Assembly (NCBI GenBank): GCA_963969365.1
Contig: OZ017758.1
Coordinates: forward strand, 930,001 to 994,000
Reading direction: 5' to 3'
Length of the DNA: 64,000 nt
DNA from: Asterochloris sp. CNOR1
Lineage: Eukaryota > Chlorophyta > Trebouxiophyceae > Trebouxiales > Trebouxiaceae
This document shows, piece by piece, positions 29,293 to 49,388 of the stretch. Within the stretch, counting starts at the first letter, position 1, and every line of letters begins with the position of its first letter. The notes beneath the pieces were generated by a model. That model searched no databases. It was not told the DNA's origin and was given only the letters and a program-made list of their open reading frames with translations. The translations under genes and the position numbers were made by a program.

Positions 29293-30400
29293 AAGTCAGG
29301 CGCCCTGCAAACCCTGGACGGAGCACGGTGCATGCATGTGCTTACAGTGCAGCCAATCTCCCAACTATCCCCACGCCATGAATTGCTTCCCCAACTCAAG
29401 GTCTCGAAGAGCCATTATGCATGCTCTGCTTTGCTCAGAGCACTTCATTTGTTTGCTTCACAGAACAAAACCTCTGCATAGCTTCATCCACCTCCTTGGG
29501 CCCACACACAACTTCTGAAGTCACGTGAATGTTGCTAGTCAATATGAGGCACTGGCAGTCTCGCTCACCTGTCCTGCTGTGCCCAATGTGAGCAGTACTC
29601 AAGCTTGACAATGTCAATGGCAGGCATCAATATGTCGAGACCATTCATCAGCTGCTTCCCTCATGCAGCAACACATCCATCATCCAAACTTTGCGAAGTT
29701 GAAACCCTGCAGGGAGTCTCCTTATGCATGAGGTGGCTGCAATGCAGTGTCAATGTTGTCCGACTGAGATGCACACCAGGTGGGTGTTTGTGTTCCTGAG
29801 TGCCTGAGGTTTATGTGACAGGGCAGGCCTACCCAAATGGACGATGGCAGACCGTGAGGGACTGTTGTCACTGCACGGTTGTACTTAAGGGAGGTGTTGA
29901 CAGCAACAGGCTGCCTTCTAATACCCACACAACAGCAGCTGGCTTGACCTTCGTCGCCGGGACACTCTGGCAGTCATGCTGTAACCCCCACAAACGGGGG
30001 GGGGGGGGGTTCCACATGTTGCACACCTCTTGTGTCATGCTGCCTTGCCGCCAGGGGACAGCAACGCTCCCTACACAGGAAGAGTCCAAGAGGCTGAAGG
30101 CACAGTGGCAGAACAGCAGCTCAGGCAGGCATGGTTCCATTATTACAGCATTCATCTGGACCTGCAGGGCAGGCACATGCAGGATGAGACACAGCAAAGC
30201 AAAGTCTGGTGCAGACCCTGGGCCTACAGTCAACCTGGGCGCAGCTCCAGAAAGATGAACATGCTGTGTGGTTGCAGGCCGCCAGCCTGGCCTCATAGCA
30301 AGCTGCGACTTGCTCCATGCATGAATGTGCTGAGAAGCTGGAGGGCTGCCAATACCTGGCACTGGCTGCAGCTGCAGCTTCTGTGAGAGACAAAAGTACC
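29293..30400. other. Low-information stretch with a poly-G run
   Basis: No convincing exon was seen on either strand. The stretch contains a run of 14 G at 29996-30009, which may be a sequencing or polymorphic site. It should include the 3' region of the PGP phosphatase and of the minus-strand gene above it. Confidence 0.4.
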
Positions 30401-31460
30401 TTGCGGCCTGGTTGAGGTCCATGTTAGAGGGGAAGGCGCAGATGTTAACCAGCCTCTCCAGCAGGGCATCCGCCTGCCACCAAAGCAGGAGGGAATCACA
30501 CTACATTGCAAAGAGCACTCTTTGCAAGACTCAGGCAACTTGTGGGCACCTGCCTATAGCCCCACCTGCCTGCAGCTGAAGCAGGGGAGGGCTGCACTGG
30601 CGGATTTTGAGGGGAAGAAGTGCATCTGGAGAATGGCTGGTGTCAGCAGCGTGACCAAGGAAGCACTTGTAGGAGGCCACCTGCCTGAAGCCAGTCCTAG
30701 CCAGCAAGATGGGATCAGCAACATTGGCTAGCAGGCTGCAATGACTGCAGCTGACAGCGTTGAGCCATCCATGTGACAAGCAGGAGCTGTGACTGCAGTG
30801 GTGTCACGTCATCACACCATGTGGCGATATGCTCTGCTGTGCTGCAGGGTCCCAGCAGGAATGATGCTGCCATGGCTGCAGTTGCAGATCTGTGCCAGCA
30901 GCTTTGTTGAGCAGCTTGCAGCTGGTTGGCACTGTTGCTGTGGGGAGGCGCACTTGCATCATGGTCGATGCCAGGGCCAGTTTCAGGCCCTGCCCATATG
31001 AGCAGGGCAAGAGCCGGGAATTCCAGCCGCTAAGTGGACCTGAGGGCTGGCAGGCTGCAATGGGCACAAAAAGGATGCCTTGGGCTGGGAGATTGCAGCT
31101 GGACACTGTGTGCGGGGCACAGTGCACAGCAGGGCGGATCGAGCTCTGCATTCTGTGAAGTGCTGCTGGGCCAGCCGGTTGTCCCAAAACAAGCGCAGCA
31201 TGGGAACTTGACCTGGAGAGTGCATCAGCATCCGCAATCTGATTAGTGCCTGTGGTGTGAACTGCAGCGCTGCAGCAGCAAGCCAGCTTCCAACATGTGC
31301 CCACTGCGTAGCCCTTGACAAGATCGTGCAGGCTTATGCCCCCAGCTCCACTCACCATGAGCATGATACTTGGGATGTGTGTGAAAGTCACAAATGTGAT
31401 GACGTTTGCCTGATAGCAAGTCTTGGCCACATGACAGGTGCTGTAGGTCATGAATGCCAT
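30400..31460 (-). CDS. Unresolved minus-strand gene, several candidate exons
   Basis: A probable start ATG at 31460 opens an exon reading MAFMTYSTCHVAKT and ending PSIMLM before a GTGAGT donor (about 31356). A second candidate exon near 31145-31213 reads VPMLRLFWDNRLAQQHF after CTCTCCAG. A third near 30411-30473 reads ERLVNICAFPSNMDLNQAAR before GTACTT. These look like conserved protein rather than noise, but I could not chain them in phase or recognise a family. The first exon is hydrophobic enough for a membrane segment. The start lies 38 bases from the divergent gene at 31499. Confidence 0.3.
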
Positions 31461-31498
31461 GACAAGGCACACATGAGAGCCTGATCCATAGCAGCAGC

Positions 31499-33328
31499 AT
31501 GTCTCATGCTCGTGTCGACTTGAACGATCAGCAGCGCAAGTGCCTGCTGGAAGCTGGCGATGTCACTGTCGAGTTGGCAAAGAGGCTGCCATACAAGCCA
31601 CGGGCTGAGGATCGTGTGCCCATGCAGAAGTGCTTTGCATGTGGGTGCTCTGCAATCGAAGCCATCTGGCCACAATACTGCTGATGACCAGCAACACACA
31701 TGCTTATGCCGCACAGCATGCATTGCAGTGAGCCTTCAGAGGAAAATCAGTTGGACCTTAGGGGGCGCTACACTTTCAGGTGCGTCCAGCTCAGCGGAGC
31801 ATTTTGCAGGTCTCCCTGTGTTCTCAACTTGCTGGTATCTCCCTCGCAGGCCTGCTGTGGTGGAGGATGCCCGTCCGGAGGTCAGCACTAGCCAGTGTGC
31901 AAGCCCCTGCTCCTCCACTGGCAGTGCACCCTGCCTGACACGGGCTCAGACTTCTCTTTCAGCTGTGCAGGCCTGTGAAACTTGTTGGAGTGATCGTAGG
32001 AGGGTGGGCCGCAACAACCCTGGCCCCATTTTCGGAAGCCAATGCGGCAGAATGCATGTCAGGCATGGCTCTGACCAGCAGCCCGCTAGGTAGGACTTGC
32101 TTCCCCTACGTACTTGCAACGTAACAAATCATGAACCCACTTATCGCTGCTGCATCTGTAGGCGCTGAGTTTCGAGCCCAGCTGGCTGCTCGTGACCCCA
32201 TGCACCCTCTTCTCAGGCAAGTCAAGGTATACTCTTGGGCACATGGCTTGCGGCATGCTGCCCCTTGAGGGCTGCTGGGTACAGGCTTGTGGAAGCATAG
32301 ACTTGTGGCCTGCTGTGACCACGCACTTGCTGCTGCTTAAGCAGATGTGGTCATATGCTAGCAGAGGCATGCCTTAGGCCTGTTTTTGCCCTTGCAGCAT
32401 GCTGTTGACAGAGCACAACTGCTGTGCCCTGTACACAGTGTGGGCTCGGAATACACAGCGGGTGGCCACAGCTGCCCTGGCTACCTTTACCACCAACTAG
32501 AGCAGGTGCGTTGCAGGGCAGATTGAGCCAGTGCTGCTGAGGTTGCTGCAGGCTTGCAGAGCAGATGGACCTGGCACCCACCCCGCGGATGCTGTCAGAG
32601 GCTGAGCAGGATGCCCAGGACCCATTTCTGCACAGAGTTCAGGGACAGCAGGATGGCAGTCGGCCTCCACGGCAGCAGGCTGAGTGGGGCCAGTCTGCCT
32701 GGGAGCACGCCAGACAGCACGAGGACTCGCCTGCTGAAGGTGAGGTTTCCTTTTCCTGCTCGCCTGCTTGAGGTGAGGTTTGGCCTCTGCTAAGCTCCTG
32801 TCCTTCCTGCCTCTTCAAGTGCTCTCAAAGGCCAGACACCATGCTGCACTGATCCTGCATGCAGATAGCTCTGCGGCAGAGCTGCAACTGCTGGGGGATC
32901 CCTTTGATCTCACCAGCATGGATGCCGAGCCTGACACCTCAGGCAGGGGCCAGCACAGCGTCAGCCCAGGGAGGCTGAGCAGGCATGAGCTGCGCCGCCA
33001 GCGGCTGCTGGAGCGGCGCCAACAGCATGCGGCAGGCGAGGAGGGCTGCATGGTGGCGTTAAGTCTCATGTGATAGAGAGCTGCTGTCCACTCAGAGGTT
33101 CTCTGCCTTGTATGACCTGGCCCTGTCTCCTTGGCAGCTCCCTTTGTGTGACGTGTTGCTGCCAGTGAGCCGCTGCCAGGAAGTGCTCATCTTGACCTGG
33201 TCAATTGCTGCTGCGCAGGTGGCAACCAGATGGCAGACCTTGTGGGGGACCAATTGCAGAGGGAGAAGCTGCAGGCCAAAAGGGCAGCGCAGCAGAGCAT
33301 CCCGCATGATGAACAGCTGCCAGACTGA
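31499..33328 (+). CDS. Unknown small to mid-size protein, spliced
   Basis: The first exon starts at the ATG at 31499 and reads MSHARVDLNDQQRKCLLEAG and ELAKRLPYKPRAEDRVPMQ. Later candidate exons encode EENQLDLRGRYTF (about 31730-31780), RPAVVEDARPE (about 31851-31880), GAEFRAQLAARDPMHPLL (about 32161-32216), QMDLAPTPRMLSEAEQDAQD (about 32560-32740), a charged segment with RHELRRQRLLERRQQHA (about 32818-33045) and the end MADLVGDQLQREKLQAKRAA (about 33219-33328). The carboxyl half is helical, basic and glutamine-rich. The donor after LLR at about 32216 appears to be GC (GCAAGT). No family was recognised; the internal junctions are only partly fixed. Confidence 0.5.
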
Positions 33329-33551
33329 CACCTGCTGCACTAGATCCATTGTGTGTGTGTTCTAGTGCCCAGCTTTGCCCATTCCTGAGTTTGTCAGCGT
33401 ATGCGCCACAATGGGCCGAGGGCTTTTCGATTTCAAACTGAGCCTATCTGTCAGCCTGGGACACTTTGCAGCCACGTCTGCTGACAGACACTCCGGCGAC
33501 TTGCAGCAAGCTACCTTTTCAAGCTGTTTCGGGGTCAACCTGTAGCTTGGC

Positions 33552-36500
33552 ATGGCGTTCCCAGATTTCATTCGCACGAGCGTGGGCAAGAACATCAGAG
33601 CCCGTGTCACTGGCCACTCTCTGAAGGGGCTCAACAGTTCTGGGACCTCCATCTCACATAAACAGCAAAACAACACAGCGCGCACCAGCTTCCAAAACAC
33701 ACATGTGCTCAAGCAGAGCCACCTGCAGAGCCATGCCCTGACAGACCTGCCCCATGACCACCCCCAGCATATCAAGCGCAGGGGCAGGGCCCTGGCTGCG
33801 CCTGGTGTGGCGGCGCCAGCGCGGGAAGCCGTCACCTCACGGGGCAGCACAGACTCCGATGATGCAGAGGAGGACCACTTTGATGCCAGCCACGTCACGC
33901 AGCTGGCTGCGCAGCTGTCCAGTGGAGCGGCCAATGGCTCCATGCCACCGCTCGACACTGTGCCTATAAGCCAGATTCTGGCCCCTGTGCAGGTGCGTCT
34001 GCCTGAGGGAATGTCAGCTCATGTCGTCCTGCGGTGCAATCTGCCCTTCCCAGGGCAAGGACAGGCACACTTGAGGGGTCATACGAATAGGGAAGGGATG
34101 TGCTTTGTCTGTGACTGCTTTTGTGAGATTGTGGGGTGGCCATGCCTCCCTCTCTGCTGCATGGGTCAGCTCTGGTGCTGTTGCTGCCGCCGCTTCAGCT
34201 GTGTGTCACTGCCTGACCACCGCTTTTGGAGACCTTTACAAAGCAGCGGGGTGAGAGTGTGGCCATCGTGTGTTGTGTGTGCCCTGGCCCATCCGGACTC
34301 TCCCAGAGCGCGCCAGGAAACAGCCTGCTGCAACTGAGGTCTTGTAGGGTGCATCTCATGAAACATCTGCAGCAGGACTTTGAGGCCGCGTTCTTGAGTG
34401 TGCATGTTTTGAGGTTGATCACAGTGCACAGGGAGGCCAATGGCCTGCAGCTTGGTACACTGGCTGGCAGTTCTATGCAGTGCAGCGTGGTGAGCACCAC
34501 GTGCAGCTGTGAAGCTTGTCCCCAGAAATGCAAGGTTCCAGGGATGCCCAGCAAACGCCAATTGCCAGCCCCATCAGCCTGACTCTGTTGCAGGCGGACA
34601 TGGACCTGATGAATGCCAACCTGCGCAGCGTTGTGGGCAAGCGCCACCCCCTGCTGGTTCAGGCCGCAGAGCAGATCTTTGGCGCGGGCGGCAAGAAGCT
34701 GCGGCCTGCGCTGGTGTTCCTGGTGGCGCGTGCCACCTCTGAGCTCATGCACCAATCGTGAGTTGTGGGTTTGCTGCTTTGCTCTGCAGCATGCTGCCTG
34801 CTCGTCACGTTAAAAATGTTGCAGCCGTGTCTGACGTCCTGAGTCATCCAGCATTGATGCTCAGCATGCGGTGACATTGGCAGCCCTAAGATGCCTGGTC
34901 TAGCGGGTTGCAGGCATAACACTTTTGTCTGCATCACAGCTGCCTGCCTACACCTATTTAGTATGAGAATCCTGAGATTTGCCTGCAGGGACATTGTGCC
35001 CAAGCACAGGCGCCTGGCAGAGATCACGGAAATGATCCACACTGCCAGCCTTGTCCATGATGATGTTCTTGATGAGTGCGACACTAGGAGAGGTGAGGCC
35101 GCTGAGCTGGGCTGCAGTCCCATGCTGAAAGCAAGCTGTCGTCTCCTGCGGGCAGGCAGGGCTGCTTCCTCAACTTTTGAGCTGCCTTGCCTTGAGCATG
35201 GCAGGCATTCTGCAGTCCTCTGGTCTTTTTACACACTCAGAGGATGTGCAGCATGTTGTCTGTGCTGAAGGGGCTGCTCATGAGGGGGCTTCATTGCAGA
35301 GCTCTCAAAGGCTGTGGTCAATGCTGCCTGGGCTGCTGAGGCAAGACCTGCTGCCCTGCCTGCAGGACAGTCCACTGTGAACAAGATTTTTGGCACCAGA
35401 ATAGCAGTTCTGACAGGCGACTTCCTTTTTGCCCAGTCCTCATGGTTTCTGGCCAACCTAGATAATCTTGAGGTAGGTTGCCATGAAAGCCAGCGAACTG
35501 CCTCGGGCTTTTACTTATCTGACAGCTGTTGCAGACCTGACTTCTGCATTAGTTGCGTGCTTGGGTCCCAGCTTAGGTGGTACCCCCTCTCACTGGCTCT
35601 GCTGCACCTGCCGCAGGTCATCAAACTCATTAGCCAGGTCATTGCAGACTTTGCAAACGGCGAGATCAGCCAGGCAGGGAAGCTGTTTGACACCAGCATC
35701 ACCCTTCAGGTCAGCGACTCTGCTGGCTCTGCACCCAGCCTGTGCCTGCACTCAGCTCTGCTGTACCGTGATGTCTTCCTATATCGTCAACATCAAGACC
35801 TGCCCTGACATGCATGCATGCTTCTGCACACCTGCCGGCTCAGTGGCATGCTAGAGCATTGAGGGGCCTCTCAGCGTCCGCAGATCTGCAGGCTGCCCTA
35901 TAGTCTTGACATCATGTCAAACACTGCTTCGATGCTTTGATTGCAGGAGTACTCAGATAAGAGTTTCTACAAGACAGCTTCTCTCATAGCAGCCAGCTGC
36001 AAGTCGGCGGCCGTCTTCAGCGGGTGCAGCCCAGAAATCAAGGCGCAGATGTGGGATTATGGGCGCCATCTGGGGCTGGCTTTTCAGTACATTGATGACA
36101 TCTTGGACTTCACGCAGACTGAGGAGCAGCTGGGCAAGCCGCAGGTGGGAGCTGTCGAGCGCGTCTGCATGCCGTTGAACGTGTCTGCACGCCACTGCAC
36201 TACCAGTGCTGGGCAATCTGCAGATGAGGCTGTCGGAGCTTGTAGCATGCTTGTGGGCAGGTTGAAGTTGAATGCTGGAGCCCCTCTGCATGCCGATGGG
36301 CGGGCCGCAAGTGGATGCTAGTAAGGTGCCCGCTGCAGAGATGTGCAAGCCCGAGCTGGGCTGTAGCTGACCTAAGCAGTCTGCTTGCTGGAGCATGCAC
36401 TGCAACTAGATGAGCAGACCAGGAGCAGGTGGTCAAGTTGCAGATGGGCGGCGGTGCCCATGACCTGCGTGTCCTCTGCCATTGCTTTGCACAATCTCCT

Positions 36501-37554
36501 GCATCTTCGATTGGAGTCTTGGGAGCCTTCTGGTTGTAGCGTCAAGTGACTTAGCTGAATGAGACAGGCGTTGGTTGCTGCTGAGGTTTGCAGAGCACAG
36601 TCATCCTTCAATCGTGCTCCATTATTTGCAGACTCTGACACATCCGCCCCACACTGACCCCTGCAGGGCCAGGACCTGGCCAGCGGCAACATCACGGGAC
36701 CAGTGCTGTTTGCGCTGCAAAGCCCAGACAGCGCTGAGCTGGCTGCGCTGGTGGACAGCGACTTCCAGGAGGCTGGGGGCCTGCAGAGGGCCATAGACCT
36801 GGTCAAGCAGAGCGGAGGTTTGGCAGATGCCAAGGCACTGGCCCAGCAAGAGGCAGATCTGGTAAGAACCTGTGGGTCTTCTTGTCTGGCCGCCATGCTT
36901 TTGCAATGCTGCGAGCTGCTTGTAGCTACGTGCGGAGGCGAGCACAGCTGGAGGTCAGGAGCAGCTGACTGTGCTCAAGCGCCTCGCTGACGCTGCCTCT
37001 TGCCAGGCCAGCTAAGTGCTCCGCAAGATCCTGTTCCCAAAGTGGGAATCTGTGCGGCAGCATGTCGAGGGTCGGTTGCCGCTGCCTGGTTCATGTGTAG
37101 ATCTGGTGGCATGCGTTGTGGGCTTATATCGCTCTGCAGGGTTGGGTGGGCGGGCGTTAGTTGCTGCATGTGGGCTCTTGCACCAACGTGTGCATCGAGT
37201 TGAGGGAACTGCAAACACACAGCATGTAAGTAGAATGTACTGGTAAGGGAGCAGGATGTGCTGAGCTCAAGCGTGCGCCAGGTCCTGCCTGCGTGCACTG
37301 GCCCCCCAGGCTACAAGCTGAGACCCTCCAGCCTCTATCCAGACTGACAAACTCAGCCGCATACAGCAGGCTGCACGTGTGTACATGCTGTTTGGACAAG
37401 GCATCCAAGTACCTGCTGTTGTTGAATAGGAAAGCTGTTGAGTGTTCCAGCTCTGTGCATGCAGGCACTCAACGCCCTTAGGTCTTTGCGACCATCCCCT
37501 GCCAAGGAGTCTTTGGAGCTGATGGTGGGATACGTCCTCCATCGTCTTTATTAG
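33552..37554 (+). CDS. SPS: Solanesyl diphosphate synthase, plastid type
   Basis: This trans-long-chain prenyltransferase should make the C45 side chain of plastoquinone. Exons 33552-33992, 34594-34757, 34989-35092, 35366-35472, 35617-35709, 35947-36144, 36667-36861 and 37465-37554 join in phase to 463 residues. The first exon encodes about 147 residues of Ser/Thr/Ala-rich leader, consistent with a chloroplast transit peptide. Key motifs are [16 protein letters not shown], the first Asp-rich motif [12 protein letters not shown] (Asp226 to Asp230), [36 protein letters not shown] and the second Asp-rich motif YIDDILDF (Asp353 to Asp357). The end, GYVLHRLY, comes from a short last exon after a 603-base intron. 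All catalytic residues expected for the family are present. Confidence 0.93.
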
Positions 37555-37879
37555 ACCAGCCTATGCTGATCTGCTTTGTGTATACTCATTCGATGTCTGT
37601 ACCCCCTATGACCCATCTGTCTCAGAGTTGCTGCCACCAGCTGATTCTTTTCCCTTATATATGAAACACTTGTGAGACCCCTAATTGTCATGCGATGCCA
37701 ATAGCCCCCCTCCACATGAGCGAACCCCACTGCCAAGGCTGCTTAGTGTTACAGGCAAGACAGTTCAAGCTTAAGCTCTCCTAACGACAGTTAGCACAGA
37801 ATGCACATGACAAGGCTGGGGATGCACAGGAGCTGCAAGCTATTCTGAAGGTGCAAGTTCTGGTATTCTGCTGCCACAG
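37555..37879. other. Short gap between convergent genes
   Basis: About 325 bases lie between the stop of solanesyl diphosphate synthase and the stop of the NSUN2-type gene. It should hold both 3' untranslated regions. Nothing else was seen. Confidence 0.5.
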
Positions 37880-46826
<8,947 letters not shown>

Positions 46827-46916
46827 GGCGCCGTTACTGATCTGAACCTGATGCCATTGTGACCTAAATCCGGCAACAGGTTGTAATAGACGTGCCTGTT
46901 GCAGCTGTCAGTCAAC
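46827..46916. promoter_or_regulatory. Compact bidirectional promoter between NSUN2 and ATP synthase b-prime
   Basis: Only 90 bases separate the two start codons, which point away from each other. Transcription start sites and 5' leaders of both genes must lie here or inside the coding regions. No TATA box was evident. Confidence 0.6.
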
Positions 46917-49174
46917 ATGGTGGCCATGGCACAGCAGCTGTTGCGAGGGTCAGGCCTCCAGACCCGCACCTGCAGCTGCAGGCGGAGCAGCACCAAGAAG
47001 TGCGTGGTGCTGGTGCGGGCTGGCCAAGGCCCGATCCGGGCCGCACAGCAGGCAGTCAGGTATGCTGCAGGCTTCACCCTTGCTGTGTGGCTGCTGATCC
47101 CTTATCCTGGTGTGGGCCTCCCTAAAGCTCACATGAGCTGGGCACTCCTCTACTTGCTGCACCGTGTGCAGATGCAGCTTTGCATGGTGTCAGATTGCTC
47201 TGGGACTGCATGTTGCATGGGGGACCTTCGTTACTCGTGCCTTGGGACCACTTCAATCTGCACTGCTCTGCCATGCGCTCTTGTGTGGCAAGGAAGTCCA
47301 AAGCGCAGCGCTCCAGAGGGCGTGGACCCTGACATCATGCACCGCTGGTCAGCGCCTGGCAGCATCTAGGACCGTGGCCTGCAACATAGCGACCTCTACC
47401 TCCATTCTCCTGCGCGTGCAGGAGGATGGAGCTAAGTGCTGCGGTCAAGCCTGCAGCCCTGGCCGCCATGGTCAACATTCTGGCCGTGCTGCCCGCCCAT
47501 GCCGAGGCCGGCAAGATTTTCGACTTCAACCTGACCCTGCCTGTCATGGCCACCGAGTTCCTCCTGTGCATGGTGTTCCTTGAGAAGACATGGTTCACCC
47601 CTGTCGGACAGGTGACTTTGCCTGTACCATTCACATGCCGCTGCTATTCTTCTGATGTGTCTTGGGGCGACAGGGAGGGATGTGATGGTTGGGAGCCTGT
47701 ATCTGGCAGTCGAAGGCTCACCCTGTGCCGCTTGTCTATATCATCAGCAAAGAGGTGATGCCATGGGCCACACAGACTTGGTGCAGCCATGGTAGCTTGC
47801 TCTGTTGCTCTTGTGGAAGCTGCAGCAAGTGGAGTCTACAACCCACGCAGTGTCGCTGCCCTCAAAGGTGCGCCCCTAAGAGATTTGGTGAGGGAAAGGC
47901 TGCGTGCCATGAGGCTGCTTGCACTGGGGGCAAGCAGCAATCAGCAAGCAGCACGTCGCACGCAGCTTGCTCGGTGTGACTGGTGCCTGGTGGGACACTG
48001 GTGCTCGGTGTGACTGGTGCCTTGAGCAACCAACATCTTGGCTGCAGGCCCTGGACAAGCGTGACAAGGACCTGCGCGACAAGCTGGGCTCGGTGAAGGA
48101 CAACTCCACCGAACTCAACTCCCTGCAGGAACAGGCAGAGAAGGTGACTGCCTTATGGCTGCCCCTGTCAGCGCTGGCTGCTCAGCAGCTTGTGCTGGCT
48201 CACCATCAAGGGTCAGCGAGAGCGGATGCTCATCAGCCAGGTGTCCACTGTGTTGTGCTGCCACTGGTCATGCTGAAGGGAAAAGCAGCTGCCACCCCGC
48301 TGGCTTTTGGGTGGGGGAGTGCACACTGTTGCTACTTTGTGCTGAGCGCCTGTGAGGCTGCATAGACGATCCTTGGTGTTATATGAGGTGCAACAATCGC
48401 TCTCTAAGCATGGCTGTGCAGGTAATCAGGAGACCGCCAGCAGGCCATTACTGTGGCGCTGCTTTGTGCTGTCTTGCACAGTGAGCCAGCAGCAGAACCT
48501 CAACACCTCAGCAAGCGTGCAGGCTATCATGGAGTCCTCTAGGACCCCCAGCAGACCATTTGCACCGGCTTCAACTGAACTCGCATCTGAATTGTGGCTG
48601 TACAGGTGATCAGTGAGGCTCGCCAGGAGGCCCAGCAGCTCATTGCTGAGGCCAAGGCTAAGGCTCAGGAGAAGCAGACAAAGGAGGTGGATGCTGTCAA
48701 GTCCAGGATTGACAAGGAGCTGGCCAGTGCACTGGCCACACTGGACAAGGAGAGAGACAATGCTCTCAATGACCTGGACTCACAGGTGGGGGTCGCAGTC
48801 ACCTGAATGCACATGCTGTGTGGGAGATTTGGGGTAAAAAGGCTGGCATCTGCTGCTTGCTTGCTCCCTGAAAATGTGCAGCAATAAGCCTCATGTGACC
48901 TGGACATACAGGTGAGGGTCTTGGCCCCTTTGAGGCATTGTGCACTGGCTAGCATTTCTTGGTTGCTTCTGCTGGCAGAAATCAGGCACCTTGACACAAC
49001 AGAAACACTGAGGTGCACCAGCACTTGCAGGCCTCCACTGGTCGCAGTGGTGAGCATAGGCAGTAAGCATAGGTGGCCTTGCTGAGTGATGTCCCTGTTC
49101 TGCAGGTTGACAACCTTTCCAAGGATATCCTGGCCCGTCTCATCCCAGAGGGCGTGAAGGGAGCACCCCAATGA
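46917..49174 (+). CDS. atpG: Chloroplast ATP synthase subunit b-prime (CFo subunit II)
   Basis: This is the nuclear-encoded peripheral stalk subunit linking CF1 to CFo in the thylakoid. Exons 46917-47059, 47422-47611, 48048-48143, 48606-48785 and 49106-49174 join in phase to 225 residues. The first exon is an Arg/Ser/Gln-rich stromal transit peptide. The second holds a hydrophobic thylakoid-transfer segment ending LPAHAEAG, a likely cleavage region, and then the membrane span in FDFNLTLPVMATEFLLCMVF. The stromal part is a long charged helix (KRDKDLRDKLGSVKDNSTEL, EARQEAQQLIAEAKAKAQEK, DKERDNALNDLDSQ). Length and motif order match the family closely. Introns 2, 3 and 4 contain direct repeats, two of which copy exon edges. 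Confidence 0.95.
47974..48025 (+). repeat. Short direct repeat in an atpG intron
   Basis: The unit GCTCGGTGTGACTGGTGCCT occurs twice, separated by about 13 bases, shortly before the acceptor of the third exon. Confidence 0.8.
48419..48920 (+). repeat. Copies of atpG exon 4 start and end within flanking introns
   Basis: The exon 4 start (acceptor at 48604-48605) is echoed upstream at about 48420-48455 and 48521-48560, each with a GCAG acceptor and a recognisable CCAGCAG-CCATT core. The exon 4 end with donor (48771-48794) is echoed downstream at 48897-48920, where GACCTGGACATACAG is followed by GTGAGGGTC. Confidence 0.8.
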
Positions 49175-49388
49175 GAGGACTTTACTTGCCCTGGTCTTTC
49201 CGATTTTGGCTGGGCAGATGTCTGGCCACATTTTTGCTGAAGCTGAACTTACGTCCCAATCTGAGTGGCCCTGTGCCAATGTTAGCCAAAAGTTGAAAGT
49301 CTGACTGTCCATTTACAGCTGTCTCAGGCGTCAAAGTGTCAGCAGGCCAAACACCCCAGAGCAAACTAGCTGCTGGACTGACTACATG

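Noticed and set aside
29996-30009. Run of 14 G as a possible regulatory G-rich element
   Set aside because: A single homopolymer without further G-tracts; more likely a polymorphic or error-prone run.
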